NCBI RefSeq assembly: GCF_017592335.1
Contig: NZ_JACNMP010000026.1
Location: 1 to 45,583 of the forward strand
Source: Pseudaestuariivita rosea
GTDB lineage: Bacteria > Pseudomonadota > Alphaproteobacteria > Rhodobacterales > Rhodobacteraceae
Reading direction: 5' to 3'
Length of the DNA stretch: 45,583 nt
Shown here: positions 34,901 to 43,899 of the stretch, piece after piece
Layout: every line of letters starts with the position of its first letter
Numbering within the stretch: position 1 is the first letter of the stretch
Translations under genes and position numbers: made by a program
Notes under the pieces: model-generated
Told to the model about the DNA's origin: nothing
Database searches by the model: none
The model's input: only the letters and a program-made list of their open reading frames with translations

Positions 34901-36635
34901 CCGACAGCCCCTGGGTCACGCGGGTCAGCGGTTTGTGGTAAACCGGATGCCAGGTGTAGGACGTGATGCGCTCGTCCGGACCGCCGGTGTCTTCGGTTTT
35001 GGTCAGAATGCGGCCCTGTGCGTCGCGGGTGAAGGTGGTCAGAGATCCGTTGCGCTCGACCCGCGAATAGACATAGCCCCTAGGCTGATCGCTGGTGGGC
35101 GGGGTGTAGTCATACCCCTTGGCAGTCGCCTGACAGTTGGGCGTGGCCAGGCCTTCGACGCCGGTGATGACCTGACGGCCTTCGGATTCGCCAAAGACAT
35201 AGTTGGTCGTATGGCCAAGGGCATTTGTGGCTGACGTCGCAGTGAACGTATAGCCATCCGCCCCGCCGAAATGCGAGGTTGAGACAACAGGCCAATTGTT
35301 GAAGACGGCGCCATGTTCCAGCTCTGCATAAGGTCCGGCATCAAGGTCTGCAGCTTCATAGTCAAATATAGCATAGGGAAATGTCGTGCCGTCGTCATAT
35401 GTGCGACCATCCCGGATTTCGGTCAGCAGCAACGGGTCGATGAAGTCGCTATTATCGTCATTTTTCTTGTACTCATACTCAGCGATGATCTCAGTCACAC
35501 CCGTCGTCAGATCGGTGCGCGTAACGCGGGTCAGCGGGGCATCCCCGGTATTTCCAGGGTTTTCCGCGTATTCGTAGTTGATGCGAATAATCGGGCTGAA
35601 ATCACGCGCGCTTGTATTGTTCGTATCAATCTCAATCGCCGTTATAAGTGCCCGGGACTGACTTGAGAACTGCACATTGGAATAGACAATACGCGCCCAG
35701 TTCCCCCGGTTGTCCCACATCATCCATTGGCTACCGAATGAAAAGTTAATCTCATAGCCATCAGGCCACTTATAGGAGGCTGGTCTGGTCCGGCTGAACC
35801 ATCGTTCCAGTCCGTTTTTTTCAATCAGGGCGTTGAACGTGCCTTCCGGCGCTGTGACCAGGCGCCCCCCGGCAAAGGGATAGCCGCCAAATTCAGGCAC
35901 TTCAAAACGGCTTTTGCCATCAACAGCCAGGAAGGAAAACAGACTGCCATCCGCGCGATTGTAATTATAAGCGCCTAGGGATTCATTGCTTATCGTTTCT
36001 GCCGCATACTCTAGCGACCAGTAATTACCAAAATGCGCCGTGAGGGCATTGCTGCGGATATCATATGTAGAGGTATAGAAACGTTTGATCTCAAATCTTG
36101 GCTCGGACGGGGCAACCCAATCCACGGCCGTCTCAAACTTGGCCCGTGATCCAAGCTGCGTGGGATTACCCTTTGCCATGGACGCACTTTCGTCCTGACA
36201 CATCTGCAACACTCTGGGTTGTTGCGGACATGGGCCAGCACGATATAGCTGCAGGCCTTGGTTGCCCTCAGCATCAAACGTGACCTCATAGCAACGCTCA
36301 CCTATACTCAGTTTGGATGGAAACAGAGGAAATTCACTATAATGACAGATACCCCGACCCACGCCTGTTGGTTCAAATCTTAAGAACGACGAAGTTCGAA
36401 ACGTAAGGCAAATGTCGACGGGGGACTCCGATTTAAGGGGGTGACCAAAGCGATCCCACAAATCCACCGTACGTTGTCTGGGGGGCTCTTCCGGCGCTGC
36501 GTCTTGTGCCATAACGTCGAGTGAGAGTGGCGCCAAAAGACACAGCGCCAAAACGCCTAATCGCACACTGTGACGGAGAAATCCGAAAAATGCACAAACG
36601 TATTCAGTCCACAAAAAGCGTGAAGCAAGCAGCAT
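31926..36635 (-). CDS. Rhs-1: complete exported YD-repeat toxin heading the orphan cassette array
   Basis: A 1569-residue Rhs protein. ATG 36635 follows AGGGA. Residues 1-43 contain a long signal peptide (hydrophobic LGVLALCLLAPLSL, cleavage near VMA-QD). A unique region to about 330 includes ETAVDW and WPDGYEINFSFG, then YD repeats run to about 1150; the core ends GRYIQGDPLGL and GRYIDPTGE near 1373. The 196-residue CT starts hydrophobic (PLMFWAGAAAGLAYAAW), contains SSITLHHWAIAQGG and NSRWNLNPINGAL, weakly like HNH-type nucleases, and ends TACECGN. Imm1 follows. It lies 248 bp downstream of gspE on the same strand. Its 3' core is repeated in the orphan cassettes downstream. Confidence 0.92.
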   Translation of the reverse strand: MLLASRFLWTEYVCAFFGFLRHSVRLGVLALCLLAPLSLDVMAQDAAPEEPPRQRTVDLWDRFGHPLKSESPVDICLTFRTSSFLRFEPTGVGRGICHYSEFPLFPSKLSIGERCYEVTFDAEGNQGLQLYRAGPCPQQPRVLQMCQDESASMAKGNPTQLGSRAKFETAVDWVAPSEPRFEIKRFYTSTYDIRSNALTAHFGNYWSLEYAAETISNESLGAYNYNRADGSLFSFLAVDGKSRFEVPEFGGYPFAGGRLVTAPEGTFNALIEKNGLERWFSRTRPASYKWPDGYEINFSFGSQWMMWDNRGNWARIVYSNVQFSSQSRALITAIEIDTNNTSARDFSPIIRINYEYAENPGNTGDAPLTRVTRTDLTTGVTEIIAEYEYKKNDDNSDFIDPLLLTEIRDGRTYDDGTTFPYAIFDYEAADLDAGPYAELEHGAVFNNWPVVSTSHFGGADGYTFTATSATNALGHTTNYVFGESEGRQVITGVEGLATPNCQATAKGYDYTPPTSDQPRGYVYSRVERNGSLTTFTRDAQGRILTKTEDTGGPDERITSYTWHPVYHKPLTRVTQGLSEAFTYTDRGLLLSYSQTDTLPGSPNLGETRTWTYTYEARPTTTAYDINVLTAVDGPGRIEDGVNDVTTYAYDDLERLIRITDANGLTTEILGFDDLNLPTLIRNPDGIEWGFSYDIMGRVTQMVLNPNGASPQTSTFTYDVIGQLTSSTDMLGRTWTYDYSEARRLTRITSPSGEQIRYTHDLMGNVTGTEYANGANPATFFETAQFDELGRILKTIGAEGQVWDFRHDVEDNLDQITDPLAHTISNSFDALNRLKETIDQAGYTTATEHDDDDQLTKFTDPRNIETVFDYNGFGELVREISADRGTMLYSYNHRGLVTEMIDGNGQVSTYEYDNGGRLIARRFLSDSRLDQTFTYDTAPNGTGKIARTTDSSGYTDRTYAAQTGFIASETRNIEGTDYTLGYDFNVEGELGQITYPSGTQVQITRDTESRITDIAVTPNGTGSPMSVLTGAQYLPMGPLTSATFGDGGQYQASFDKSYRLRTITDTVAGTQLRNLRYAWTKRDNLAAVVDNLDSTSTERFRYTARERLSGAGGAYGDIGYFYDGTGNRIRRTELVDGVYASEAYLYPQTNNLLQQVNEKTGHARTFTYDAAGNVIYDNRSGGGYGFTYDAANRMASMSVNGVVQAEYLYNAAGQQVVRRLTQEGRTIHSVHDLDGQRIAEYEVDPVAGTSSLLREYVWMDMTPVAVIENGQVYFIRADHIGRPIFATDGNGTKVWQATYLPFGGVHTTSGDTIALRFPGQWFQSESGLHQNWMRDYDPTTGRYIQGDPLGLVDGASVYGYALQNPGRYIDPTGEAIPLMFWAGAAAGLAYAAWKNYQRYGTNFACYNYWQIAGYTAMGAATGWMGGPALFSAAGRTGIGASAKVNGLVGAAWSSRMSSMAYNAVSRRLRAANGLIGKGSSITLHHWAIAQGGRIGTSRFGQSRLGQAIINSRWNLNPINGALNSSIGKNIYNPRNFWRGAPNWAKFGPIFGGGGFSMTFGSGGTACECGN

Positions 36636-36883
36636 ATCAATGTCCCTCTATACGACCCGGCAAACTTAAAATGCCAATCGACTTCCAGTAAGAACCAGCT
36701 ACACAAATCACTCTTAAGTTGAACTATTCAAAGCATAGTATATTCACCAGCTCAACAACTACGATAACGAAACCGTGAGCTGTGGTTTTTCAACATCAAA
36801 GCATTAATATGACATTGTTATTATTGAACTTTTATATTCTCATAATTTTGAATAATTAACATAAAACGGATTATAGGATGTTT
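36636..36883. other. Intergenic region between gspE and Rhs-1
   Basis: AT-rich and without a gene. It should hold the Rhs-1 promoter; on the minus strand a TATACT -10-like box lies at 36737-36742, without a clear -35. No terminator hairpin for gspE was recognised, so read-through into Rhs-1 is possible. Confidence 0.35.
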
Positions 36884-38467
36884 TTATAAACCAATCGCTC
36901 GCACAATATCCGACTGCTCTGCTTGCCCTGATTTCAACAAATCACGAGCCGCATTTTCGATAGGCTGAAAGCCCGTCTTGGCTGCCAGAGAACGCAATTC
37001 ATTTGATTTGGCGCCCTCTGCAATGGCGTCGGCCAACTGGCCATCGATATGCAGTAATTCTGATACGACAATTCGGCCCTTTCGTCCGGATTGCCCGCAG
37101 GTTTCGCATCCCGCTCCGCCACAATCGTGGCAATGCTTCCGAACCAGTCTTTGCGACAGGACACCCCGTAAGGTTGAGGCCAGTAGAAATGGCGGCACCC
37201 CCAGATCAAGCAGACGATCAATCGCGCTGACCGCATCATTCGTGTGAACGGTCGATAGAACAAGCCGCCCGACCAAGGCAGCGCGTACGGCGATTTCAGC
37301 AGTTTCCTGATCGCGGATTTCGCCCACCATAACAACATCGGGGTCCTGGCGTAGAATGGCGCGCAGGGCGCGGGCGAATGTCATATCGATCTGCGGCTCA
37401 ACCTGAACCTGATTGACCCCGGCAAGGGCATATTCGATCGGATCTTCAACGGTGACAATCTTCCGATCTTCGGAGTTGATTTTACTCAGTCCGGTGTACA
37501 GCGTGGTGGTCTTGCCGCTGCCCGTTGGCCCAACCACCAGAAAGATGCCATTGGGTTGATGCAAAATATCTTCGATTTCCTTGACGCGTTGTGACGGATA
37601 GCCAAGCGATGACCACTCCAGCGCCACACGGGTCCGGTCCAGTATTCTAAGGACGATGCTTTCCCCGAACTGGGTCGGCAGTGTGGACAGTCGCAAATCA
37701 ACCACCCGTCCGCGCACACTAATCTGGGCACGCCCGTCCTGTGGCCGCCGCTTTTCCGAGATATTAAGATGCGCCATCACCTTCAAACGCGAAGCAACGG
37801 CGGCGCGGTCAGCATCCGCAATCCGTCGTTCGACCTGCAAGCGTCCATCAATGCGAAACCTGACGCGGCTGTCCTGCTCCATCGCTTCAATATGAATATC
37901 AGATGCGCGCATCTCGACGGCCTTTGTGACCAGATCGTTGACCAGCTTGATGATTGGCCCGTCATTTGCCAGCGCTTGGAGCTTTTGCACGTCGGTCGAT
38001 GACGCTGCATCAACATCGGTCGTGTCCTGTTCAGGCCCCGACAGAGCCGCCTGAATGGTCGAAGGCGCCGCCAGAACCGCCCGCACAGGACGATTAAGGT
38101 GAAAGCTAATGCTTTGCATGGCCTCGGAACCATGTGGATCACTGGTTGCAAGGACGATAGCATCATTCGTATCCTCAACCGGTATGATACTGACGCGGGA
38201 TAGAAATTCTTGCGACAAGGCCAACTGATCTGCCAGATCGACCGACACATCCTTGATGTCGATCAGCGGCACCTTCATGTACTGCGCCATATGGCGGTAG
38301 ATATCTGTCTCGGTCGCCAAACCAAGTTCAAGCAATGACTTTTCAACACCCGTCCCTGTTTCTTTGCTGGCCGCCAAAGCGCGCTGCGCGACCGAGGGCG
38401 AGATGACCTGCGCTTCAATCAACAGCCTGGCGAAGTCATCGTCATGAAACGAGGGTAGTAATGTCAT
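36884..38467 (-). CDS. gspE: Type II secretion ATPase GspE
   Basis: A 527-residue secretion ATPase from ATG 38467. The N-terminal N1/MshEN-like domain (1-140) binds GspL; the catalytic domain has Walker A GPTGSGKT (313-320), the Asp box region, Walker B DPDVVMVGEIRD (375-386) and the His box STVHTND (405-411). The zinc-binding tetracysteine is compact, CHDC and CETC at 446-457. It drives pseudopilus assembly from the cytoplasmic face. It diverges from the gspL operon across 102 bp that must hold both promoters. The frame stays open upstream to 39247, but that part is antisense to gspL and has no homology sense. Confidence 0.96.
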   Translation of the reverse strand: MTLLPSFHDDDFARLLIEAQVISPSVAQRALAASKETGTGVEKSLLELGLATETDIYRHMAQYMKVPLIDIKDVSVDLADQLALSQEFLSRVSIIPVEDTNDAIVLATSDPHGSEAMQSISFHLNRPVRAVLAAPSTIQAALSGPEQDTTDVDAASSTDVQKLQALANDGPIIKLVNDLVTKAVEMRASDIHIEAMEQDSRVRFRIDGRLQVERRIADADRAAVASRLKVMAHLNISEKRRPQDGRAQISVRGRVVDLRLSTLPTQFGESIVLRILDRTRVALEWSSLGYPSQRVKEIEDILHQPNGIFLVVGPTGSGKTTTLYTGLSKINSEDRKIVTVEDPIEYALAGVNQVQVEPQIDMTFARALRAILRQDPDVVMVGEIRDQETAEIAVRAALVGRLVLSTVHTNDAVSAIDRLLDLGVPPFLLASTLRGVLSQRLVRKHCHDCGGAGCETCGQSGRKGRIVVSELLHIDGQLADAIAEGAKSNELRSLAAKTGFQPIENAARDLLKSGQAEQSDIVRAIGL

Positions 38468-38569
38468 CACAGTCGAACCCAACGGAAATAATATCCTGTC
38501 TTTATTACGGTGGCTGCAGTAAGCTATGCAACCAGAGATAAATGATAACAGATCGAGGGTAGCAGTCAG

Positions 38570-39580
38570 ATGGCGGCACAGGCACCGTCGCAACTCTGGC
38601 AGTGGTTTTGTCAAGAGCTTTCGTCCATGGTCCCGGCCTGGTTGAAGACTGTTTTGACGGGCGGACCGCATGTTTTGACCTTGCATTTGTCGCAAACTGC
38701 CACAGCACTTAAAAAAACCCGCTCGGGGTATCTGGCACCAGAAACGCTTCTGACTGATGCGACTGAAACAAATGCTGGTCCTTTGACCGTCGACCTTTAT
38801 CTGCCCGAACATCATTTCCTGAAACGAGAGATCGAGGCCCCCGCCCCGGCATTCAAAAACATGGCCCAGTTGGTTCGGCTTGACATGATGCGCCGAACCC
38901 CTTTTCAGCCCAACGATGTTCATTGGACGGTTTCTGAGCCTGTTGCGCAGGGGCCCAAAGCCCGCGCAACACAATGGTTGATCAAACGCAGCGATGCTGA
39001 GCAGTTGCGCGCGCATCTTAAAACAATCGGTGTTCACGCCCAATCGATCCGTGTGGATACCGATCTGGCCAAAACACCTGTTGCTCGGTTTCAAACGCAA
39101 ACAAATGGTGGATGGCAGAAATGGCTTAATCTTGGACTCGCAGCGGCAGTTGTTATGGCTTTTGCGGTCGTTTTGATTTTTCCGGCCTTTCAAGATCAGC
39201 GCAACCTGAATCAAGTCGAAAATCAGATTGCGGATCTGCGCAGGCAAGCCATCGGGCTGCGCGGTGACCTTGAGGCATTGCGACAGGCTGAACAGGACCG
39301 GACAGCCCTCGTGGATACGGTGATCAATAAAACTGTTTTCGCAGAAACGCTGCGCGAAATGACGATTGCCCTGCCCGATGACGTCTGGATCAGTGATCTG
39401 TCATTTCAGCCAAACCGGATTGTCGTAAACGGTAACTCAGACAGTTCCGCGGCCGAGCTGGTTTTGCGTGTGGCTAACAATAGGTTGTTTGAAAATCCAC
39501 GTCTGACTGGCCCAGTTTCGCGCACAACCAGTGGTCAGGAACGCTTTGAGATGACGCTTGATCTGAGGCCTTCGCGATGA
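38570..39580 (+). CDS. gspL: Type II secretion protein GspL (PilN-like C-terminal part)
   Basis: A 336-residue inner-membrane protein with one transmembrane helix at about 185-207 (LGLAAAVVMAFAVVLIF). The cytoplasmic part is short for GspL and should recruit GspE. After the helix comes a coiled-coil stretch (LNQVENQIADLRRQAIGLRGDLEAL) and a ferredoxin-like PilN/GspL domain (WISDLSFQPNRIVVNGNS). GAGGG precedes the ATG. First gene of the plus-strand operon; its TGA overlaps the gspM start (ATGA). Assignment to GspL rather than PilN rests on the operon context. Confidence 0.85.
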   Translation: MAAQAPSQLWQWFCQELSSMVPAWLKTVLTGGPHVLTLHLSQTATALKKTRSGYLAPETLLTDATETNAGPLTVDLYLPEHHFLKREIEAPAPAFKNMAQLVRLDMMRRTPFQPNDVHWTVSEPVAQGPKARATQWLIKRSDAEQLRAHLKTIGVHAQSIRVDTDLAKTPVARFQTQTNGGWQKWLNLGLAAAVVMAFAVVLIFPAFQDQRNLNQVENQIADLRRQAIGLRGDLEALRQAEQDRTALVDTVINKTVFAETLREMTIALPDDVWISDLSFQPNRIVVNGNSDSSAAELVLRVANNRLFENPRLTGPVSRTTSGQERFEMTLDLRPSR

Positions 39581-40140
39581 TCCGTCAAGGAACCCTTATA
39601 TCGCGGGTCCTGGTCGTACTTACGTTGGTCACCGTCATGGTTTTGATTTGGGTCGCGCTTTTGTCACCCATCCTTAACTGGCGCAGTCAGGTCCAAAACG
39701 AGCTACAGTCCGCTCAGATTGAACAGGCGCGCCTTCAACGCAGCATTGCACAGCTGATGACCGAGCAGGCGCGTTTATCCGCTGATGATGCCACCAGCGT
39801 TCTTTGGACAGCTTTCCAATCGGGTGAGGCAACGGCAAGGGTGCAAGCCAGCCTTAGCACCATGGCCCGTCAAAGCGGAGTTAACCTGCGCTCGATCGCA
39901 CCTGTCCGTGCGCGTGAGCTGCCGTTTTCCCAAGCTCTCGCCTTTCGTTTGGAAAGCGAGGCAAGTCTGGATCAGATGGTCGCTCTTTTGCGCGCGATCG
40001 AATACAGCAACCCACCACTGGTTATCGAACGCGCAAATGTCCGTCGTTTGACGCGCCCAACCCGCTCATCTGATCAGCCGTTGGTGTTCTTCCAACTCGA
40101 AATACTGGCGCCAGTCATAATAACCGGAAACGCGGGATAA
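39577..40140 (+). CDS. gspM: Type II secretion protein GspM
   Basis: A 187-residue bitopic protein: N-terminal helix (VLVVLTLVTVMVLIWVALL), coiled-coil segment, then a small alpha/beta domain (ATARVQASLSTMARQSGVNLRSI ... SLDQMVALLRAIE), the layout of T2SSM-b proteins. It partners GspL at the inner membrane platform. Start and stop overlap both neighbours (ATGA with gspL, TAATG with the next gene). Confidence 0.88.
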   Translation: MIRQGTLISRVLVVLTLVTVMVLIWVALLSPILNWRSQVQNELQSAQIEQARLQRSIAQLMTEQARLSADDATSVLWTAFQSGEATARVQASLSTMARQSGVNLRSIAPVRARELPFSQALAFRLESEASLDQMVALLRAIEYSNPPLVIERANVRRLTRPTRSSDQPLVFFQLEILAPVIITGNAG

Positions 40141-40643
40141 TGCGGTTTTTGCCATATATCGGAACCATTTTTCTGGCCATTATGGCCATTGGTTTGAGCT
40201 GGCGTGCGGTGCAAGTCATTAGTGCTGACGCCCCTACCCTGCAGCCCAACAACATCGATATCAGTGCCGAGGCAACCGAACAGAACCCGCTATCCCTGCC
40301 CTCAAGCCGACCGGATGTGTACTACACCGCAATACTGGAACGACCGCTTTTTGAACCAGGACGCAGACCGTTTGTGGAAACATCTGAAACCCCTGCCACC
40401 CCGCAACAAGTAGCGGCGCCAGATCCTTCACCCGAAGAGTTGGACGAGGCACCTAACATCATCCTTCTTGGGGTCATGCAACTCTCCGAAGACCCCTCCG
40501 CCCTGTTGTCGATAAACAACGCAGCTCCGGAATGGCATCGCACAGGTCAGACATTGGCGGGATGGCAATTGACTGAAATTGAAAACACATGGATTGAACT
40601 GACCCGCGAAACGCGCCGTCTTCGAGTGGATATGTATCGATGA
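40140..40643 (+). CDS. Type II secretion protein N / GspC-like HR domain
   Basis: A 167-residue protein with an N-terminal membrane helix (IGTIFLAIMAIGLSWRAV), a Pro/Glu-rich linker and a C-terminal beta domain (NIILLGVMQLSEDPSALLSI...WHRTGQTLAGWQLTEIENTWIEL) like the HR domain of GspC and the short GspN proteins of Rhodobacterales. It should connect the inner platform to the secretin. No PDZ domain is present, unlike full-length GspC. Coupled by ATGA overlap to gspD. Confidence 0.8.
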   Translation: MRFLPYIGTIFLAIMAIGLSWRAVQVISADAPTLQPNNIDISAEATEQNPLSLPSSRPDVYYTAILERPLFEPGRRPFVETSETPATPQQVAAPDPSPEELDEAPNIILLGVMQLSEDPSALLSINNAAPEWHRTGQTLAGWQLTEIENTWIELTRETRRLRVDMYR

Positions 40644-42640
40644 TAAAAACAATAAAACGTCTGTTCCAAGTGATCACTTGGCTGTTTTTGGCGGCCCTTA
40701 TCGCGGCTTGCGGCGAAGGGACCAACGGTAATTCTGGGCTGCTTGCCAATCAAGATGGTGAAACCCGCGGCGGCGCACAAACGGCTATAGAACGTTTTCG
40801 CGCATCTCTGAACAGTCCATCTGGCGATCAGCGCAGATTGGGGACAGATGAATTCATCGGCGAAGGTCCACGTGGCAACAGAAACCTGTTTGATGTCACA
40901 GACGAAGGCGAAATTACCCTTAATCTGGTCAACGTCCCCATTGAACAGGCGGCACAGGCCGTTTTGGGCCAGGCTTTGCGCAAGAACTACACAATTCAAC
41001 CAGGCGTCACCGGGCAAGTCACATTGCAAACCACCCGGCCTCTAACAGAACGTGCGCTGCTGGAAACCTTTCAGACCATTCTGGAATTGAATGGTGCAAC
41101 GCTGCAAACCAGTGGCGATCTGATCACGATTGTTCCAGTCTCAGGTGCGGCCCGCCGTGTTGAAAACCTGGGTCGGCAAAGTGGCATTGGATCGCGTGTC
41201 GTCGCAGTACCTTTGCGCTTTATCGGAACGGCCGAGATGGTGCGCCTGCTGGAACCGATCACCGGATCAACTGTCGGTCTTCAACCCATTCCGCGTCGAA
41301 ATATCCTGCTGATCTCGGGGACCCGTGACGAAATTAACTCGGCCATTGAGGCTGTGAATCTTTTTGATGTGAATGTCCTACAAGGCAAATCGGTCGGCCT
41401 ATATCGCCTGCGCGCCGCCGAACCCGAAGCAGTGGTCGAGGAATTGAACCTGATCTTTGAAACAGGGGATGGCGGCAGTCTGCAAAACGTAGTGACCTTT
41501 GTGCCGTCTCAACGGCTCGGCGCGGTTCTGGTCATCAGTTCGCGGTCAAGCTATCTGCCCGAAGCCGAACGCTGGATTCGCGATTTGGACCGCACGGCCG
41601 GTGGGGCTAAGCGCCGACCTGTTGTCTATAGCCTACAAAACCGAAGTGCGGATGAACTGGCGCCGATCCTTGCTGAAATGGTCGAAGATGTCGCCGCCGA
41701 AGAAGGCGCCTCGGTCGCCGGTACGCCCAAGGTGGTCGCCGATGACGCAAGAAATGCCGTGATCGTTTGGGGCAACGACTCTGAACAGGAAAGCTTTTCG
41801 CGGTTGATCCAGTCGCTGGACACGACCCCGGTTCAGGTCTTGCTGGAAGCAACAATCGCCGAAGTGACTTTAAATGACGAACTTAACTTTGGCCTGCGTT
41901 GGTTTTTCCAAAACGGGGATGACAGCATCCAGCTTACCGATGCCAGTAACGGAAGTTTTGGCGCAAATGTCCCCGGACTGTCTTTGTTATTCCAGGGCGG
42001 TTCAAGTGTCGTCACATTAAACGCTTTGTCATCCGTTACAGACGTTAATGTCGTTTCAAGCCCAAGTCTTTTGGTGCTAGATAATCAGGAAGCGCGGCTA
42101 CAGATCGGGGATGAGGTTCCAATCGCCACACAACAGGTGCGTGACACTGGGGATGTGGATGCACCGGTCGTGAACACTATTTCGTTTCGTGATACGGGGA
42201 TTATTCTTTCGGTCAAACCGCGGGTGTCATCGTCTGGTCAGGTCATTCTGGATATCGAACAAGAGGTCAGCACAGTATCTCAAACCGAGACCTCGGGCAT
42301 TGACTCGCCCACAATTTCACAGCGAAGAATTGAAACCAGCGTTGTAGTGACTGATGGTCAGACACTGGCTTTGGGGGGTCTGATACAGGAAAACCGCAAT
42401 AGAACGAATTCACAGGTTCCTGGCCTGGGTCGGGCAAAAGGGATCGGCGCCCTTTTCCGCAATCGTTCAGATACTGTCGGCAAAACCGAATTGCTTGTCC
42501 TGATCACCCCGAAAGTCATCCGAAATGGATCAGAAAGCCGGTCCGTCACGAATGAACTACGCCAGCGTATCAATGGCGCGAACGGATTGGTCAGAAACGG
42601 TATCGGTGCACCGAATGATGGACATCGCATCATCGACTAA
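40640..42640 (+). CDS. gspD: Type II secretion secretin GspD (lipoprotein signal)
   Basis: A 666-residue secretin. The N terminus has a membrane segment ending in lipobox LIAAC (Cys24), so the protein is probably lipidated. N0 begins near residue 87 (ITLNLVNVPIEQAAQAVLG), followed by N1-N3 domains, and the C-terminal secretin domain shows VLLEATIAEVTLNDELNFGL, VPIATQQV, the VSTVSQT region and LALGGLIQENRNRTNSQVPGLG. It forms the outer-membrane channel. Lipidation would remove the need for a separate pilotin. Confidence 0.95.
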   Translation: MIKTIKRLFQVITWLFLAALIAACGEGTNGNSGLLANQDGETRGGAQTAIERFRASLNSPSGDQRRLGTDEFIGEGPRGNRNLFDVTDEGEITLNLVNVPIEQAAQAVLGQALRKNYTIQPGVTGQVTLQTTRPLTERALLETFQTILELNGATLQTSGDLITIVPVSGAARRVENLGRQSGIGSRVVAVPLRFIGTAEMVRLLEPITGSTVGLQPIPRRNILLISGTRDEINSAIEAVNLFDVNVLQGKSVGLYRLRAAEPEAVVEELNLIFETGDGGSLQNVVTFVPSQRLGAVLVISSRSSYLPEAERWIRDLDRTAGGAKRRPVVYSLQNRSADELAPILAEMVEDVAAEEGASVAGTPKVVADDARNAVIVWGNDSEQESFSRLIQSLDTTPVQVLLEATIAEVTLNDELNFGLRWFFQNGDDSIQLTDASNGSFGANVPGLSLLFQGGSSVVTLNALSSVTDVNVVSSPSLLVLDNQEARLQIGDEVPIATQQVRDTGDVDAPVVNTISFRDTGIILSVKPRVSSSGQVILDIEQEVSTVSQTETSGIDSPTISQRRIETSVVVTDGQTLALGGLIQENRNRTNSQVPGLGRAKGIGALFRNRSDTVGKTELLVLITPKVIRNGSESRSVTNELRQRINGANGLVRNGIGAPNDGHRIID

Positions 42641-42681
42641 TCCATTGACGCAGCATATTCAAAGCGGCACGGTCAGGCCAA

Positions 42682-43899
42682 ATGCCGCGCTATAACTATT
42701 CTGCCATTACCCTTGATGGGGCGTCCGTTTCAGGCGAAATCGACGCCAATGACGAATTGTCCGCACTTGATCTGATCGCTGCGCGGGGATTGACACCTAT
42801 TGATCTGACCGAAGGGGCTGCATCTGTTCCATGGTGGAACCGCGAGTTGCGCTTGGCTGGCACTTCAAGCGCAGCAAAGCCGGCGGAATTGGAACGTTTC
42901 TTTGCGTCTTTTGCATCCCTGATGCAGGCCCGACTGCCCTTAACTCGAGCGCTGTCGTTTTGCGCACAACAGGCTGGTAGGCCCGTGATGCAGCGCGCTT
43001 TGGAAAACATAAAAACAGATGTCGAAAACGGCATGTCACTCGGTCAGGCCATGCGGGAACAGCATCAAATCATCCCCGAACGTCTTGCCGTGATTATTGA
43101 GCTGGGCGAAGCCTCAAACCAGTTGGAACAAGCAGCCCGCCAAGCCGCGGACCTTTTGCGTCGCGAAAGCAAGATTGCGCAAGAACTGACTGGCGCTCTG
43201 CTTTACCCCATCATCCTGATCATAATGTCCGTATTGGTATTGGCGCTGGTTGTCTTTTACCTTACACCGACCCTGTTACCCGTCTTTGCCACCTCGGGCG
43301 CGGCGGCCCCTGCTATTCTTGTAGCCATGGATACCTTGCGCAGCGGATTGATCAACGGATGGCCTGTCTTGATCATCGGCGGCTTTCTGATCGCTTTGAT
43401 TTTCATCACGTTTCGCAAAACTATCAGCAAACCCGTGGCCAGCATCCTTATGCGCTTGCCAATCACCGGTCGCTACATACGCCAGCGCGAAAGTCAGAAA
43501 ATCTGCCAGATGCTGGCGCTTCTGCTGCGCAACGGTGCAACGCTGACAACGGCGCTCACAACGGTGCAAACGGCTACGCGGCATCCAGCCTATCAGGCAC
43601 TTTTGGCCGAGACCGAAGATGTCGTCGTTGCAGGCGGTACCCTGTCATCCAGTCTTGGACAAAGCCCGTTAATGGATGACTTGGCGCGAACTATGATTGA
43701 CGCGGGCGAAGAAAGCGACCGTTTGGTCGCGGTGCTAGAAACAGCCTCGACGTCTTTGGCAGCCCAAACATCGGAAACGGTGACACGCGCGGTTAAGCTC
43801 ATCACTCCGCTTCTGACCCTTATCATCGGCCTTGGTGTTGGGGCTGTGATCCTGTCAACCATTTCAGCAATTCTTGATCTGAATGATATTGCATTTTAA
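42682..43899 (+). CDS. gspF: Type II secretion inner-membrane platform protein GspF
   Basis: A 405-residue protein with two T2SSF domains (about 70-195 and 270-395) and three membrane helices (near 173-195, 225-245, 375-395). Typical segments are FFASFASLMQARLPLTRAL, IIELGEASNQLEQ and MIDAGEESDRLVAVLE. It follows gspD by 41 bp; its end overlaps gspH by 17 bp. Confidence 0.95.
   Translation: MPRYNYSAITLDGASVSGEIDANDELSALDLIAARGLTPIDLTEGAASVPWWNRELRLAGTSSAAKPAELERFFASFASLMQARLPLTRALSFCAQQAGRPVMQRALENIKTDVENGMSLGQAMREQHQIIPERLAVIIELGEASNQLEQAARQAADLLRRESKIAQELTGALLYPIILIIMSVLVLALVVFYLTPTLLPVFATSGAAAPAILVAMDTLRSGLINGWPVLIIGGFLIALIFITFRKTISKPVASILMRLPITGRYIRQRESQKICQMLALLLRNGATLTTALTTVQTATRHPAYQALLAETEDVVVAGGTLSSSLGQSPLMDDLARTMIDAGEESDRLVAVLETASTSLAAQTSETVTRAVKLITPLLTLIIGLGVGAVILSTISAILDLNDIAF

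Noticed and set aside
38468-39247. A 260-residue N-terminal extension of GspE
   Set aside because: The extension is antisense to gspL, has no family similarity and precedes a normal GspE N terminus at ATG 38467.
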